A stretch of DNA of 64,000 bases from a virus. The notes beneath the pieces were generated by a model. That model saw only the letters and a program-made list of their open reading frames with translations, was not told the DNA's origin and did not search any database. This document shows positions 18,930-25,596 of this stretch, piece by piece. The position numbers and the translations under genes are program-made. The stretch is from positions 186,001-250,000 of IMG/VR virus record IMGVR_UViG_3300036715_003906; one strand, given 5' to 3'. The stretch's first letter is position 1. Every line of letters begins with the position of its first letter.

Positions 18930-19066
18930 TTGGGGTGGTTTGCCGTCTAGAGCGGCTTCGCAGGGGGGCGTGAACCACCAACCCCGAGCGGCGCATGACC
19001 CGAGGGCCAGACCGCGTCCTGCTACGCCTCGACCCCCACGAGGTGGCCCCGGGGAATCGAGAACGG

Positions 19067-19137
19067 TGCGGCTAGGGGGAATCGAACCCCCACCTCTACC
19101 ATGGCAAGGTAGCGCTCGACCTTCGAGCAACAGCCGC
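19067..19137 (-). tRNA. tRNA-Gly(GCC)
   Basis: Acceptor GCGGCTG/TAGCCGC, D-stem GCTC/GAGC, anticodon arm CTACC/TTGCCAT/GGTAG (GCC), T-arm GGGGG/TTCGATT/CCCCC, discriminator A then CC. Confidence 0.9.
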
Positions 19138-19209
19138 GAGTACCGACGACAAGGGGACGTCCCGGACGGGACAGGTATGAGGTGTAGTCCGGGACAGCAT
19201 TTGTCGGGG

Positions 19210-19280
19210 AGCGTCCAGAGGGAATCGAACCCTCGTGTTCTGGGTGGAAGCCAGATGCCTAGCCAGTCGGCCACGGACGC
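19210..19280 (-). tRNA. tRNA-Gly(TCC)
   Basis: Acceptor GCGTCCG/TGGACGC, anticodon arm TCTGG/CTTCCAC/CCAGA (TCC), T-arm GAGGG/TTCGATT/CCCTC, discriminator U as usual for Gly. Confidence 0.9.
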
Positions 19281-19386
19281 ATGATCAGCAACAAGGAGTG
19301 AGCAGACGTTTTGCCCCGGCCCCTTGCGGGTCCGTCGGGGTCCGAGCCCCAGGGCGCCTTGGAGTCCACTCGGTCATTCACTGTCG

Positions 19387-19457
19387 AGCTGCCCAGGGGA
19401 GTCGAACCCCTACCGGACTCCTTACAAGGGAGTTGCACTCCGCAGTGCTAGAGCAGC
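19387..19457 (-). tRNA. tRNA-Thr(TGT)
   Basis: Acceptor GCTGCTC/GGGCAGC, D-stem GCAC/GTGC, anticodon arm ACTCC/CTTGTAA/GGAGT (TGT), T-arm AGGGG/TTCGACT/CCCCT, discriminator U. Confidence 0.9.
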
Positions 19458-19583
19458 AAGTCGAGTCGCAGCAAGATCCCCATCGCGGTGGACGACGGCA
19501 CCCCGCTCTCCCTGTCCGCGGCTGGCCGTGTCACAGCCCTTTGGACTCGGCGCAGGGGGCGCTGAGGCTCTTCTGGAACCCGG

Positions 19584-19655
19584 AGCTGGTGATGGGAATC
19601 GAACCCACCGTGTCTCCCCTACCAAGGGAGTGCCCCGCCGCGGAGCCTCACCAGC
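19584..19655 (-). tRNA. tRNA-Thr(GGT)
   Basis: Acceptor GCTGGTG/CACCAGC, D-stem GCTC/GGGC, anticodon arm CTCCC/TTGGTAG/GGGAG (GGT), T-arm GTGGG/TTCGATT/CCCAT, discriminator U. Confidence 0.9.
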
Positions 19656-19684
19656 AGAAGGCCCCCGAGGTGGGGGCCGAAGAT

Positions 19685-20653
19685 TCAGATCGGGGAGGAC
19701 TGAACGACCCAGAAGTCGCTCGCCTGCTTCGTGTCCCCAACGTAGTCGTAGGCCATCCAGAAGTAGCCCCCGAGGCCCCAGCTCGCGCCCCAGGAGTTGC
19801 GGACCAGGAAGGCGCCGGTCGAGAACGTACCGTTCGCCCGCTTGATCACCTTGGCGTCGTCGTAGCCCACCAGGCAGACCGCGTGCCCGCCCTGGAGCTG
19901 CTCACTCGGGTCGGGGTAGGGGAGGACCGCCTCCGTCGCCATGGTCTGCGACATGAAGTGGTCGTAGACCTGGAACCCGAAGCCCACGAGGAAACCCGAG
20001 GCCAGCATCGACTTCATCGTCGAGAGGTCGCCGTCCGCGATCGAGTGGTAGCTCGTCACCTTGTGCGTCGCCGCCGCCGCCCAGATGGCCGCCGGTGGGT
20101 TCACCGCGAACTTCGTGATGTCGTAGGGGTAGGCCGCCTCGGCCGCGACCCCGTACTGGGCCCCGGCCTTGATCGCGTCCCGGATGGTCGCCCCGGAGTC
20201 CTCCTGGACGGTCCCCTCGATCTTCCTCGTCGCGTAATACTCGAAGAGGCGAGAGCACAGAACCGGAACCTTGGACGGGGCCGGCGCAGGCGTGGGGGCA
20301 GGGGCCGCGGGCACCACCTTCGTGGCGAAGGAGAGGGACCCGTCGGAGGCCACCGCCACCCCCGATACCTGGACCGTGGGCACGGCCGGAGCCGCCGCCC
20401 GAAGCCCGAGGCGCTTCAGCTCGTTGAACTCGACGATGCCCGCGAACATGTTGCCCGTGCAGCTCCCGAGGTCCCCCTGGTCCACCACCGGGCTGCACCC
20501 GGGGAGGTTGCTGAACGAGGGCGGGATCGCGAGGAGGATGCCCGGCATCTTGACCCGGAACGCTTCGTCCCGGACGTCGACCGGCTGCTTGCGCCAGCCC
20601 CGCATGTGGACCCGGCGAACCGAGCCATCCTTGGCATGAACTTCCTTTAGCAT
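19685..20653 (-). CDS. Papain-like cysteine peptidase (family C1)
   Basis: About 322 residues. The active-site Cys is in DQGDLGSCTGN, the catalytic His in GGHAVCLVGYDD and the catalytic Asn in VRNSWGASWGLGGYFWMAYDY, the papain triad in order. An Ala/Pro/Thr-rich insertion (PAAPAPTPAPAPSK) lies between the Cys and the next helix. No signal peptide, so a cytosolic or virion location is likely. It sits alone within the tRNA array. A second, divergent C1 peptidase is at 53070-53867. Possible roles are host-protein degradation or virion maturation. Confidence 0.9.
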   Translation of the reverse strand: MLKEVHAKDGSVRRVHMRGWRKQPVDVRDEAFRVKMPGILLAIPPSFSNLPGCSPVVDQGDLGSCTGNMFAGIVEFNELKRLGLRAAAPAVPTVQVSGVAVASDGSLSFATKVVPAAPAPTPAPAPSKVPVLCSRLFEYYATRKIEGTVQEDSGATIRDAIKAGAQYGVAAEAAYPYDITKFAVNPPAAIWAAAATHKVTSYHSIADGDLSTMKSMLASGFLVGFGFQVYDHFMSQTMATEAVLPYPDPSEQLQGGHAVCLVGYDDAKVIKRANGTFSTGAFLVRNSWGASWGLGGYFWMAYDYVGDTKQASDFWVVQSSPI

Positions 20654-20693
20654 GAGTGACCTCGTACTCCCGGACGCTCCATCGAAAGGTTCG

Positions 20694-20764
20694 TGGACCT
20701 GGGGGGAATCGAACCCCCATCATCGGCTTGCAAAGCCGTGATTCTCCCGTTGAACTACAGGCCC
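20694..20764 (-). tRNA. tRNA-Ala(TGC)
   Basis: The acceptor GGGCCTG/CAGGTCC contains G3-U70, the alanine identity pair. T-arm GGGGG/TTCGATT/CCCCC, discriminator A. The anticodon stem CGGC/GCCG closes an 8-nt loop TTTGCAAA, one nt longer than normal; TGC read from loop position. Confidence 0.8.
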
Positions 20765-20891
20765 AGAGGGGGCCCAAGGCGACGTGCCAGGGGCCCGGAT
20801 GATCACTAAGGCCGTTATGCGTGTCGTCGCGCCTGCCTTCAGGGACACGTTGGTGAACCGGGGTGAATGCTCATGACCACCCTGTACACCG

Positions 20892-20963
20892 TGGACCGGC
20901 CGGGACTCGAACCCGGACATCTGCCGTGCGAAAGCAGCGTGCTCCCTTTGGCACTACCGGCCC
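20892..20963 (-). tRNA. tRNA-Ala(CGC)
   Basis: Acceptor GGGCCGG/CCGGTCC with G3-U70, anticodon arm CTGCT/TTCGCAC/GGCAG (CGC), T-arm CCGGG/TTCGAGT/CCCGG, discriminator A. Confidence 0.9.
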
Positions 20964-20981
20964 TTGCTGACCCGTAAGCGG

Positions 20982-21052
20982 TGGAGCCGGCGGGGATCGA
21001 ACCCGCCCGCGGCCGGGACAGGGTGCCCTTCTGCCGCCCACCATGAAGCCCC
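20982..21052 (-). tRNA. tRNA-like element, anticodon unresolved
   Basis: Clean T-arm GCGGG/TTCGATC/CCCGC and acceptor 3' strand CGGCTCC followed by ACC. The best 5' strand is GGGGCTT (five Watson-Crick or G-U pairs plus one wobble). No proper anticodon arm; GTC is possible. Could be a decayed tRNA-Asp. Confidence 0.35.
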
Positions 21053-21152
21053 AGGCGGTCCCCGGTTTCGGAATCGAACCGATTGCCATGGCGACCCTCC
21101 CTGGGCCGGGGACCTGGACTCACCCCTACCCGGCCGGGTGGGGGGCTCGCCT

Positions 21153-21216
21153 GTCGACGTCAGGGACTCGAACCCCTCGCGCCCCCGGGTAGAGAGCGCG
21201 CCTTCCTGGAAGTCGA
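21153..21216 (-). tRNA. Short tRNA-like element without normal D-arm
   Basis: Acceptor TCGACTT/ACGTCGA, T-arm AGGGG/TTCGAGT/CCCTG, and an 8-bp hairpin CGCGCTCT/CTACCCG/GGGGCGCG in the anticodon position. Only about 12 nt remain for a D-arm. Likely a degenerate tRNA or tRNA-mimic RNA. Confidence 0.3.
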
Positions 21217-21350
21217 TGAGCCCGGGTTCTCGGCTGCCCCCCAGGGCCTGGGGCTCGAAGCGTCACCCCGCCCGTACCGGCGCGGGGGGCCGAAAGATTT
21301 GCAACGACAAAGGGAGTTTGAGTGTAGTCCGCGATCGGATTCACTGTCCG

Positions 21351-21422
21351 CGCTTCCGCCGGGAGTTGGACCCAGTACATCCGGTTTAGGAAACCAGCGC
21401 CCGCGGCCGGCGGGACGGAAGC
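21351..21422 (-). tRNA. tRNA-Arg(CCT)
   Basis: Acceptor GCTTCCG/CGGAAGC, anticodon arm CTGGT/TTCCTAA/ACCGG (CCT), T-arm CTGGG/TCCAACT/CCCGG with C in place of U55, discriminator G. Confidence 0.82.
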
Positions 21423-21423
21423 A

Positions 21424-21663
21424 TCAGGGCCCGAAGGCCCCGGGGAAGAGGATGCACAAGAGGCCCGAGAAGTAGAGCCCGAGCCCGAGGGCGACCCCCA
21501 GCATGATGACGTTGGTGGCCTGCTCGCTCTCGGCGACCTGGGACTCCCAGGCCGCACGCTCCTCGGGGGTGGCCCGCTCCCACCACGTCCGGTGGAGGCG
21601 CTGGTGCTTCGGGTCCGCCTCACGCTGCCTACGGGCCCTGCTCGACCACCCATCCATGACCAT
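21424..21663 (-). CDS. Small membrane protein
   Basis: 79 residues. The basic, Trp-containing N-terminal half (WWERATPEERAAWESQVAE) is followed by one strong transmembrane segment (IMLGVALGLGLYFSGLLCIL) and a short tail. Predicted single-pass inner-membrane protein. It lies between tRNA-Arg(CCT) and tRNA-Ser(CGA). Unknown function. Confidence 0.6.
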   Translation of the reverse strand: MVMDGWSSRARRQREADPKHQRLHRTWWERATPEERAAWESQVAESEQATNVIMLGVALGLGLYFSGLLCILFPGAFGP

Positions 21664-21767
21664 GAGCCCTTTCAGCGGAAGCAGGAGGAGTCGGACCTCT
21701 CCCCCGGAGGGGTCAATCGGGTAGCGACCGACGGGCCCGCCACCGGGCCTTCAGCTTCCAAGCGTCG

Positions 21768-21850
21768 CGGAGCGCGGAGGAGTCGAACCCCTGTCACAAG
21801 GGACCCCCGGTTTTCGAGACCGGTGTCCCGCCGCCGGGACGTCACGCTCC
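21768..21850 (-). tRNA. tRNA-Ser(CGA)
   Basis: Class II tRNA with long variable arm. Anticodon arm CCGGT/CTCGAAA/ACCGG (CGA), acceptor GGAGCGT/GCGCTCC, discriminator G as in Ser, T-loop TTCGACT. Its first 9 nt overlap the end of an HNH remnant. Confidence 0.85.
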
Positions 21851-22030
21851 AGATTCCCGTCGATTGAAGGTGCGAATCCGGTGGCAGTTGGCACACACCA
21901 GCGCACGCTTCGCGATCTCCGCGAGAAGGGTCTCCCGCGACTTGGCCTGGCCCAGCATCCAGGACACGTTGCCCACCTTGTCACCGTGACAAGGGTCGAA
22001 ACTACCTGCTTCGCAGGCAGTAAGCAAGTT
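21842..22030 (-). pseudogene. 3' remnant of an HNH homing endonuclease
   Basis: About 60 codons with the tail of the 'FDH...GDKVGN...LLAEIAKxxLVCANCHRIRT' HNH family: visible are CHGDKVGNVSWMLG and LLAEIAKRALVCANCHRIRT. The upstream part is missing, cut off by tRNA-Arg(ACG). Its stop codon lies inside the 5' end of tRNA-Ser(CGA). A decayed free-standing endonuclease from the tRNA array. Confidence 0.65.
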
Positions 22031-22039
22031 TCGTAGTCG

Positions 22040-22112
22040 CGCTGTAGGTGGGAATCGAACCCACACAAACTGGTTTCGTAGACCAGTGCCCTGTCCGTTA
22101 GGCGACCACAGC
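22040..22112 (-). tRNA. tRNA-Arg(ACG)
   Basis: Acceptor GCTGTGG/CTACAGC, D-stem GCCT/GGGC, anticodon arm CTGGT/CTACGAA/ACCAG (ACG, inosine-type), T-arm GTGGG/TTCGATT/CCCAC. Confidence 0.9.
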
Positions 22113-22541
22113 AAAACGTCGGGGCTCTTGCAGACCACGAGAGGAGGCTCGGCCCCCTTTGGGCCTCTCTTCCCTCCGGGTGCCTTCCGCAAGTGTACCC
22201 CCGTCAGGGTGGCCGGGATCGAACCGGCCGCATCCTGCATCCAAAGCAGGCGCCCCTCCCTGGGGCTTCACCCTGGTTGTCGAACCAGATCGATCCGGCC
22301 CTGGGGCGTCGCCACCCCCTGCCGCACCTCCGCCACCTCCTCCGCCGTCCACCCCGGACGGCGGACCCGCAGCGAGGCGGGTGTTCACCGCCACGATGCC
22401 GATCCGGGGGACCTCGTTGCCGACCCTGGACCCGATCGGACGGGCCAAGGGGTTGTCCGCGGGGAAGGGCTGCTCCTTGCGAAGCAGCGCCTGCTCCCGG
22501 ACGGTCTGGAGGAGCTGGAAGATGCAGGTGTACTGGGCCAT
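22098..22541 (-). CDS. Hypothetical protein (3' part overlaps tRNAs)
   Basis: Starts MAQYTCIFQLLQTVREQ. The first 65-90 residues look like a real protein (helical N-terminus, then GIVAVNTRLAAG and a poly-Gly tract). Beyond that the frame crosses tRNA-Pro(TGG) and touches tRNA-Arg(ACG), which is unlikely for a real product, so the true end may be upstream and hidden by an indel. Function unknown. Confidence 0.4.
   Translation of the reverse strand: MAQYTCIFQLLQTVREQALLRKEQPFPADNPLARPIGSRVGNEVPRIGIVAVNTRLAAGPPSGVDGGGGGGGAAGGGDAPGPDRSGSTTRVKPQGGAPALDAGCGRFDPGHPDGGTLAEGTRREERPKGGRASSRGLQEPRRFAVVA
22204..22275 (-). tRNA. tRNA-Pro(TGG)
   Basis: Acceptor CAGGGTG/CACCCTG with C1-G72 and A73, as in tRNA-Pro. 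Anticodon arm CCTGC/TTTGGAT/GCAGG (TGG), T-arm GCCGG/TTCGATC/CCGGC. Confidence 0.9.
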
Positions 22542-22573
22542 CGTGACCCAGGTGTAGCATGACGATTTTTCTG

Positions 22574-22644
22574 TGTGACGCCTGGGGGTCGAACCCAGCT
22601 CCACTGATTCACAGACAGTCCCCGTCCCGGACGGGTAGCGCCAC
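22574..22644 (-). tRNA. tRNA-His(GTG)
   Basis: Acceptor GTGGCGC/GCGTCAC, D-stem CCCG/CGGG, anticodon arm ACTGT/CTGTGAA/TCAGT (GTG), T-arm CTGGG/TTCGACC/CCCAG. Discriminator reads A rather than the usual C of tRNA-His. Confidence 0.82.
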
Positions 22645-22782
22645 AGAGGCAACGACAAAGAGTGCCGAGACGTTTTCGTGTGCTGCCCTTACACCACCCC
22701 GGGACACTGGACCCGGGGCCTGGACTCGAACCAGGTCCACGACCTTCGATTGGTGTAATCCCAGCGAGGTCATTCGTTGCCG

Positions 22783-22854
22783 TCAGCCTGGCGAGAATCG
22801 AACTCGCTGCCTCTTCGTCCCCAACGAAGCGCGCTACCGATGCGCTACAGGCTG
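22783..22854 (-). tRNA. tRNA-Pro(GGG)
   Basis: Acceptor CAGCCTG/CAGGCTG (C1-G72, A73), D-stem GCGC/GCGC, anticodon arm CTTCG/TTGGGGA/CGAAG (GGG), T-arm GCGAG/TTCGATT/CTCGC. Confidence 0.92.
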
Positions 22855-22875
22855 TAGGACCCCTTGCGGGGCCTG

Positions 22876-22960
22876 CGGAAGAGGGAGGACTCGAACCCCC
22901 GTCCCTTGCGGGACTCATCTCGTTTCCAACGAGCGCCCCGGCCTCCGGGGTTCCTCTTCC
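22876..22960 (-). tRNA. tRNA-Ser(GGA)
   Basis: Class II tRNA. Acceptor GGAAGAG/CTCTTCC, anticodon loop TTGGAAA (GGA), long variable arm GTCCCGCAAGGGAC, T-loop TTCGAGT, discriminator G. Confidence 0.88.
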
Positions 22961-23017
22961 ATTGTTGGTGGGACCGGCGCAAGGCCGACCTCGTTCCCCG
23001 GACAAACCGGCACCCTG

Positions 23018-23091
23018 TGCTCACGGTGGGAGTCGAACCCACAAATCCCCGGGTTTGAGTCGGGTGCCTATGCCGGTTCGGCTACGAGAGC
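23018..23091 (-). tRNA. tRNA-Leu(CAA), short variable arm
   Basis: Anticodon loop CTCAAAC (CAA) in stem CCCGA/CCGGG, T-arm GTGGG/TTCGACT/CCCAC, acceptor GCTCTCG/CGTGAGC with one T-T mismatch. The variable region is only about 5 nt, unlike normal class II tRNA-Leu, so charging is uncertain. Confidence 0.7.
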
Positions 23092-23095
23092 ATGG

Positions 23096-23180
23096 TGCAG
23101 TCGGGGGGACTCGAACCCCCATGGCCACAAGGGCCGCCAGTCTCTCAAACTGGTGCGTCTACCGTCTTCGCCACGACTGC
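23096..23180 (-). tRNA. tRNA-Leu(GAG)
   Basis: Class II. Acceptor GCAGTCG/CGACTGC, anticodon arm CCAGT/TTGAGAG/ACTGG (GAG), variable arm GGCCCTTGTGGCC, T-arm GGGGG/TTCGAGT/CCCCC, A73. Confidence 0.92.
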
Positions 23181-23240
23181 ATGAAGACCGACCGGACGTG
23201 AAGGGTGCGTCTGCCAAGTCCTCCCCACCTCCGGTCGTGG

Positions 23241-23324
23241 TGCGAACGGGGGGCCTCGAACCCCCACGCCCTCAAGGAGCGCCACGTTCTGAGCGTGGTG
23301 CGTCTACCGTTCCGCCACGTTCGC
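23241..23324 (-). tRNA. tRNA-Leu(CAG)
   Basis: Class II. Acceptor GCGAACG/CGTTCGC, anticodon arm CCACG/CTCAGAA/CGTGG (CAG), long variable arm, T-arm GGGGG/TTCGAGG/CCCCC, A73 then CC. Confidence 0.92.
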
Positions 23325-23387
23325 ATTCGGTCCTTGAAGGTTCTGCCCAGGGCCGTGAGGCAAACAGGGGCAGGCCCAAGGGCCCGG

Positions 23388-23460
23388 TCGGATCGGAGGG
23401 GATCGAACCCTCCCGCACCTGTCTGTCAAACAGGGGGCCCCACCAGGGACCGGCGATCCG
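23388..23460 (-). tRNA. tRNA-Val(GAC)
   Basis: Acceptor CGGATCG/CGATCCG, anticodon arm CCTGT/TTGACAG/ACAGG (GAC), T-arm GAGGG/TTCGATC/CCCTC, A73 then CC. Confidence 0.9.
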
Positions 23461-23608
23461 TTGAGTGCTTCGAGCAGGCCCTCGGGGCTTAGAGGCCCTT
23501 GGCCACGCCAGGGGAGCGACCCCCAGCCCGACACCCATCCTCCCGGCCCATCAGAGGTTCATGACGCCTCCCGAGCTAGGTCTACGAGCGCCGTACCCTC
23601 ACGCACAG

Positions 23609-23690
23609 TCGGGGTAGCAGGAATCGAACCTGCTGTTGGCTTTCGCCTCTTGGTCCCGAACCAAGCGCCATCCCAATAGGCGATACCCCG
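23609..23690 (-). tRNA. tRNA-Pro(CGG) with long variable arm
   Basis: Acceptor CGGGGTA/TACCCCG (C1-G72, A73 as in Pro), anticodon arm CTTGG/TTCGGGA/CCAAG (CGG), T-arm GCAGG/TTCGATT/CCTGC. The variable region is about 15 nt with a GGCGAAAGCC hairpin, a class II feature not expected on tRNA-Pro. Confidence 0.82.
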
Positions 23691-23830
23691 ATGATGCCTC
23701 CCCGTGGGCCAGGTGCGGGAGGCGGCCACCGTCAACGGCACCCTCGCGGGTGTAGCCCCTCGTACCAGGTCTAGTCCCCCAGCTCGTTGCGGCGGGGGTC
23801 CCTGGCCGAGATTGTCCCCTGCGGGACCCG

Positions 23831-23901
23831 TCGGACTCGTGGGGATCGAACCCACCTGACCTGCGTGTGGGGCAGGCGCCCTCCCAGAAGGCGAGAGTCC
23901 G
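23831..23901 (-). tRNA. tRNA-Val(CAC) with C33
   Basis: Acceptor CGGACTC/GAGTCCG, D-stem GCCT/GGGC, anticodon arm CCTGC/CCCACAC/GCAGG (CAC), T-arm GTGGG/TTCGATC/CCCAC, A73. Position 33 is C instead of the near-universal U. Confidence 0.8.
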
Positions 23902-23902
23902 G

Positions 23903-23982
23903 TGTAGCGAGTGGGGATCGAACCCACCCCGGCAAAGCCAGCGGTTTTACAGACCACCTGTGCCACCAGGCACCTTCGCTAC
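23903..23982 (-). tRNA. tRNA-Tyr(GTA)
   Basis: Class II. Acceptor GTAGCGA/TCGCTAC, anticodon arm GTGGT/CTGTAAA/ACCGC (GTA), variable arm TGGCTTTGCCGG, T-arm GTGGG/TTCGATC/CCCAC, A73 then CC. Confidence 0.9.
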
Positions 23983-24014
23983 GTAGCGCCGACCCCCTCG
24001 CGGAGATCGACTCG

Positions 24015-24086
24015 TGGTACGGGTGGGAGTCGAACCCACCCGATCCGTGTATCAGACGGAGCCCCCCAACCAGGGAGAACAGTACC
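24015..24086 (-). tRNA. tRNA-Ile(GAT), copy 2
   Basis: Acceptor GGTACTG/CCGTACC with one mismatch, anticodon arm TCCGT/CTGATAC/ACGGA (GAT), T-arm GTGGG/TTCGACT/CCCAC. The body is unlike the Ile copy at 18149, so it is not a recent duplicate. Confidence 0.85.
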
Positions 24087-24255
24087 GTGTTGCGACGACA
24101 AGGGGCGTAGAAGATCGATAGGGATAAGCCCGACCCTCTCCAGGGTTGGAACACGGCAGGGCGGAGCCCCGCCATCCGCCCCCGACCCGAAGGGCAGGTC
24201 GCGGGCAGGTGGCGCGGGGTCTACTACCATTACCATCCTGCACTCCGTGCATTCG

Positions 24256-24330
24256 TGGGGCCCCTGGGAATCGAACCCAGACCTTCCCGTCTTCAGCGGG
24301 ACGCTTACGTACCAAGTCAGCTTGGACCCC
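24256..24330 (-). tRNA. tRNA-Phe(GAA)
   Basis: Acceptor GGGGTCC/GGGCCCC, anticodon arm TCCCG/CTGAAGA/CGGGA (GAA), T-arm CTGGG/TTCGATT/CCCAG, A73. Confidence 0.9.
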
Positions 24331-24399
24331 GAACAGACCGACAACCCTGTCGCAAGTGGGCTTTTGGTTGGATGTACACCAGCGACGCATTCAGCCTGG

Positions 24400-24471
24400 C
24401 GCTCCCAGGGGGTATCGATCCCCCTTCCCTACGCTGAGAACGTAGTATCCTAGCCACTAGACGATGGGAGC
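24400..24471 (-). tRNA. tRNA-Glu(CTC)
   Basis: Acceptor GCTCCCA/TGGGAGC, anticodon arm CTACG/TTCTCAG/CGTAG (CTC), T-arm GGGGG/ATCGATA/CCCCC with A at position 54, G73. Confidence 0.88.
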
Positions 24472-24542
24472 ATGAAGAAAACGGCGACAAGGAAGCTGCC
24501 GAGACTTTTTTGGCGTCCTACCCTTAGACGATCCCCAGCTTG

Positions 24543-24682
24543 CGCCGGAGAGGAGGAATCGAACCCCCATTTCCACATGGGCAATGGAGTCCCTGCAAGG
24601 CATTCACCGCTGGCACCCCGTGTGGGAATCGAACCCGACCCCGGATTTCAATCCAGTGCTCTACCGATTGAGCTACCCCGGC
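24543..24682 (-). tRNA. Composite or interrupted tRNA-like locus
   Basis: The 5' end GCCGGGG with a perfect D-arm (GCTC AATCGGTA GAGC) and a Phe-like arm CTGGA/TTGAAA/TCCGG is followed by one T-arm whose acceptor does not match. About 70 nt further on, a second T-arm (GGGGG/TTCGATT/CCTCC) ends in CTCCGGC, which pairs fully with the 5' GCCGGGG. Inside lies TCCAT/TGCCCAT/GTGGA, a possible CCC arm. Probably two tRNAs merged by recombination, or an insertion in one. Confidence 0.4.
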
Positions 24683-24743
24683 GTCGCCACACTGCATCGC
24701 GTTCACCCCCGCGCAGGGGAAGGGCCTGTGGCAAGCCCCTTGG

Positions 24744-24816
24744 AGCTGGTCGTGGGAGTCGAACCCACCTGATCCGCGTTACGAGTGCGGTGCCCTCCCA
24801 CGAGGACGAGACCAGC
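24744..24816 (-). tRNA. tRNA-Thr(CGT)
   Basis: Acceptor GCTGGTC/GACCAGC, D-stem GTCC/GGGC, anticodon loop CTCGTAA (CGT) in stem CCGCA/CGCGG, T-arm GTGGG/TTCGACT/CCCAC, U73. Confidence 0.87.
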
Positions 24817-24922
24817 AGAAGCGACAGGGGGTCGTACTCCCCCCCGTCCAAGACACCCGTGATCCAAACGGGCACCTCTTTCTCCCCGCCACCGCCCCCT
24901 TACAAGGGCGTCCGGGGTCAAG

Positions 24923-24985
24923 AGCACGGTCAGGGCGTCGAACCCCCAGTGTTCCCCAGGGGGCTGGAACCCCCCGGCACCTTGC
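24923..24985 (-). tRNA. Short tRNA-like element without D-arm
   Basis: Acceptor GCAAGGT/ACCGTGC (6 of 7 pairs), T-loop TTCGACG, and a central GTTCC/GGAAC hairpin with a 10-nt loop. Only about 8 nt separate acceptor and central hairpin, so no D-arm. Function doubtful. Confidence 0.3.
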
Positions 24986-25119
24986 GCCTCGCCTCGGGGC
25001 CCTACGACGACCGGGATCCCAGTCCCTGCCGCCAGTACCCTCCGTCGCCGCCACTGCACATAGTGGACCGAGGGCGAACCCCCAGCCCTAGCTCCGGCCC
25101 TCACGGTCCGGAACCGTCG

Positions 25120-25191
25120 CGACTCGCCTGGGAATCGAACCCAGCCTTCACCGGTTAACAGCCTGCCGCCCCACCTTGAGGCCAACGAGTC
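25120..25191 (-). tRNA. tRNA-Asn(GTT)
   Basis: Acceptor GACTCGT/GCGAGTC, D-stem GCC/GGC, anticodon loop CTGTTAA (GTT) in stem GCAGG/CCGGT with one mismatch, T-arm CTGGG/TTCGATT/CCCAG, G73. Confidence 0.82.
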
Positions 25192-25246
25192 AAACCCCGG
25201 GATCTTCACTCCGTTTTCAGGAGTGAGAGGACGACCCGGGTACAGG

Positions 25247-25318
25247 TTCCAAGGGCAGGAATCGAACCTGCCTGTGCTGCGCATGAAAACTAGCACACCC
25301 CGCCTCGGGGTCCCTGGA
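25247..25318 (-). tRNA. tRNA-like, probably Glu(TTC), enlarged anticodon arm
   Basis: Acceptor TCCAGGG/CCTTGGA, T-arm GCAGG/TTCGATT/CCTGC, A73 then CC. The stem GTGCT/AGCAC encloses 13 nt including TTTTCAT, the usual Glu(TTC) loop, and the D-arm is short. Isotype uncertain. Confidence 0.5.
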
Positions 25319-25520
25319 ATGGCCCGGCCGATTGCCTCACGGCAGCGTCCGGGCTGTCTTTTCTTAGACGATCAGGAGAGGTCCACTCTACGACGCAGGC
25401 CCGACCGCTGGAGCCCCCGGGAGGGGTCGGTCACGCTTCGGCTGCTACACCCCTCACAGGGTCCGCTTCGTTTCTCTCATCCTGCCAGATTGTCAAGGAT
25501 CAGGCCCCTTGCGGGACCAG

Positions 25521-25588
25521 CACCGGTGGAAGGACTCGAACCCTCGTGACGACGGTCAGAGCGTCGCTGCCCGCCTTGGGGCACCGGA
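25521..25588 (-). tRNA. tRNA-Gln(CTG)
   Basis: Anticodon arm CGACG/CTCTGAC/CGTCG (CTG), T-arm GAGGG/TTCGAGT/CCTTC, acceptor TCCGGTG/CACCGGT with U1-U72 unpaired, G73 as in Gln. Confidence 0.85.
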
Positions 25589-25596
25589 ATACGGAG

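Noticed and set aside
18950-19040. Possible extra tRNA on the minus strand (11-bp outer stem GGCGTAGCAGG/CCTGCGAAGCC)
   Set aside because: The would-be T-loop TTCACGC lacks the conserved A58 and T-stem pairs, and no 7-nt anticodon loop with U33 fits. Too irregular to call.
21062-21110. tRNA suggested by T-arm ATCGG/TTCGATT/CCGAA with CCCCGGC/ACCGGGG
   Set aside because: Only 26 nt between acceptor and T-arm and no anticodon hairpin. It overlaps the neighbouring tRNA-like element. More likely a decayed fragment.
22707-22775. tRNA suggested by T-arm CCTGG/TTCGAGT/CCAGG
   Set aside because: No complementary 5' acceptor strand upstream and no acceptable anticodon arm. The 3' part instead folds with downstream CCCGGGG.
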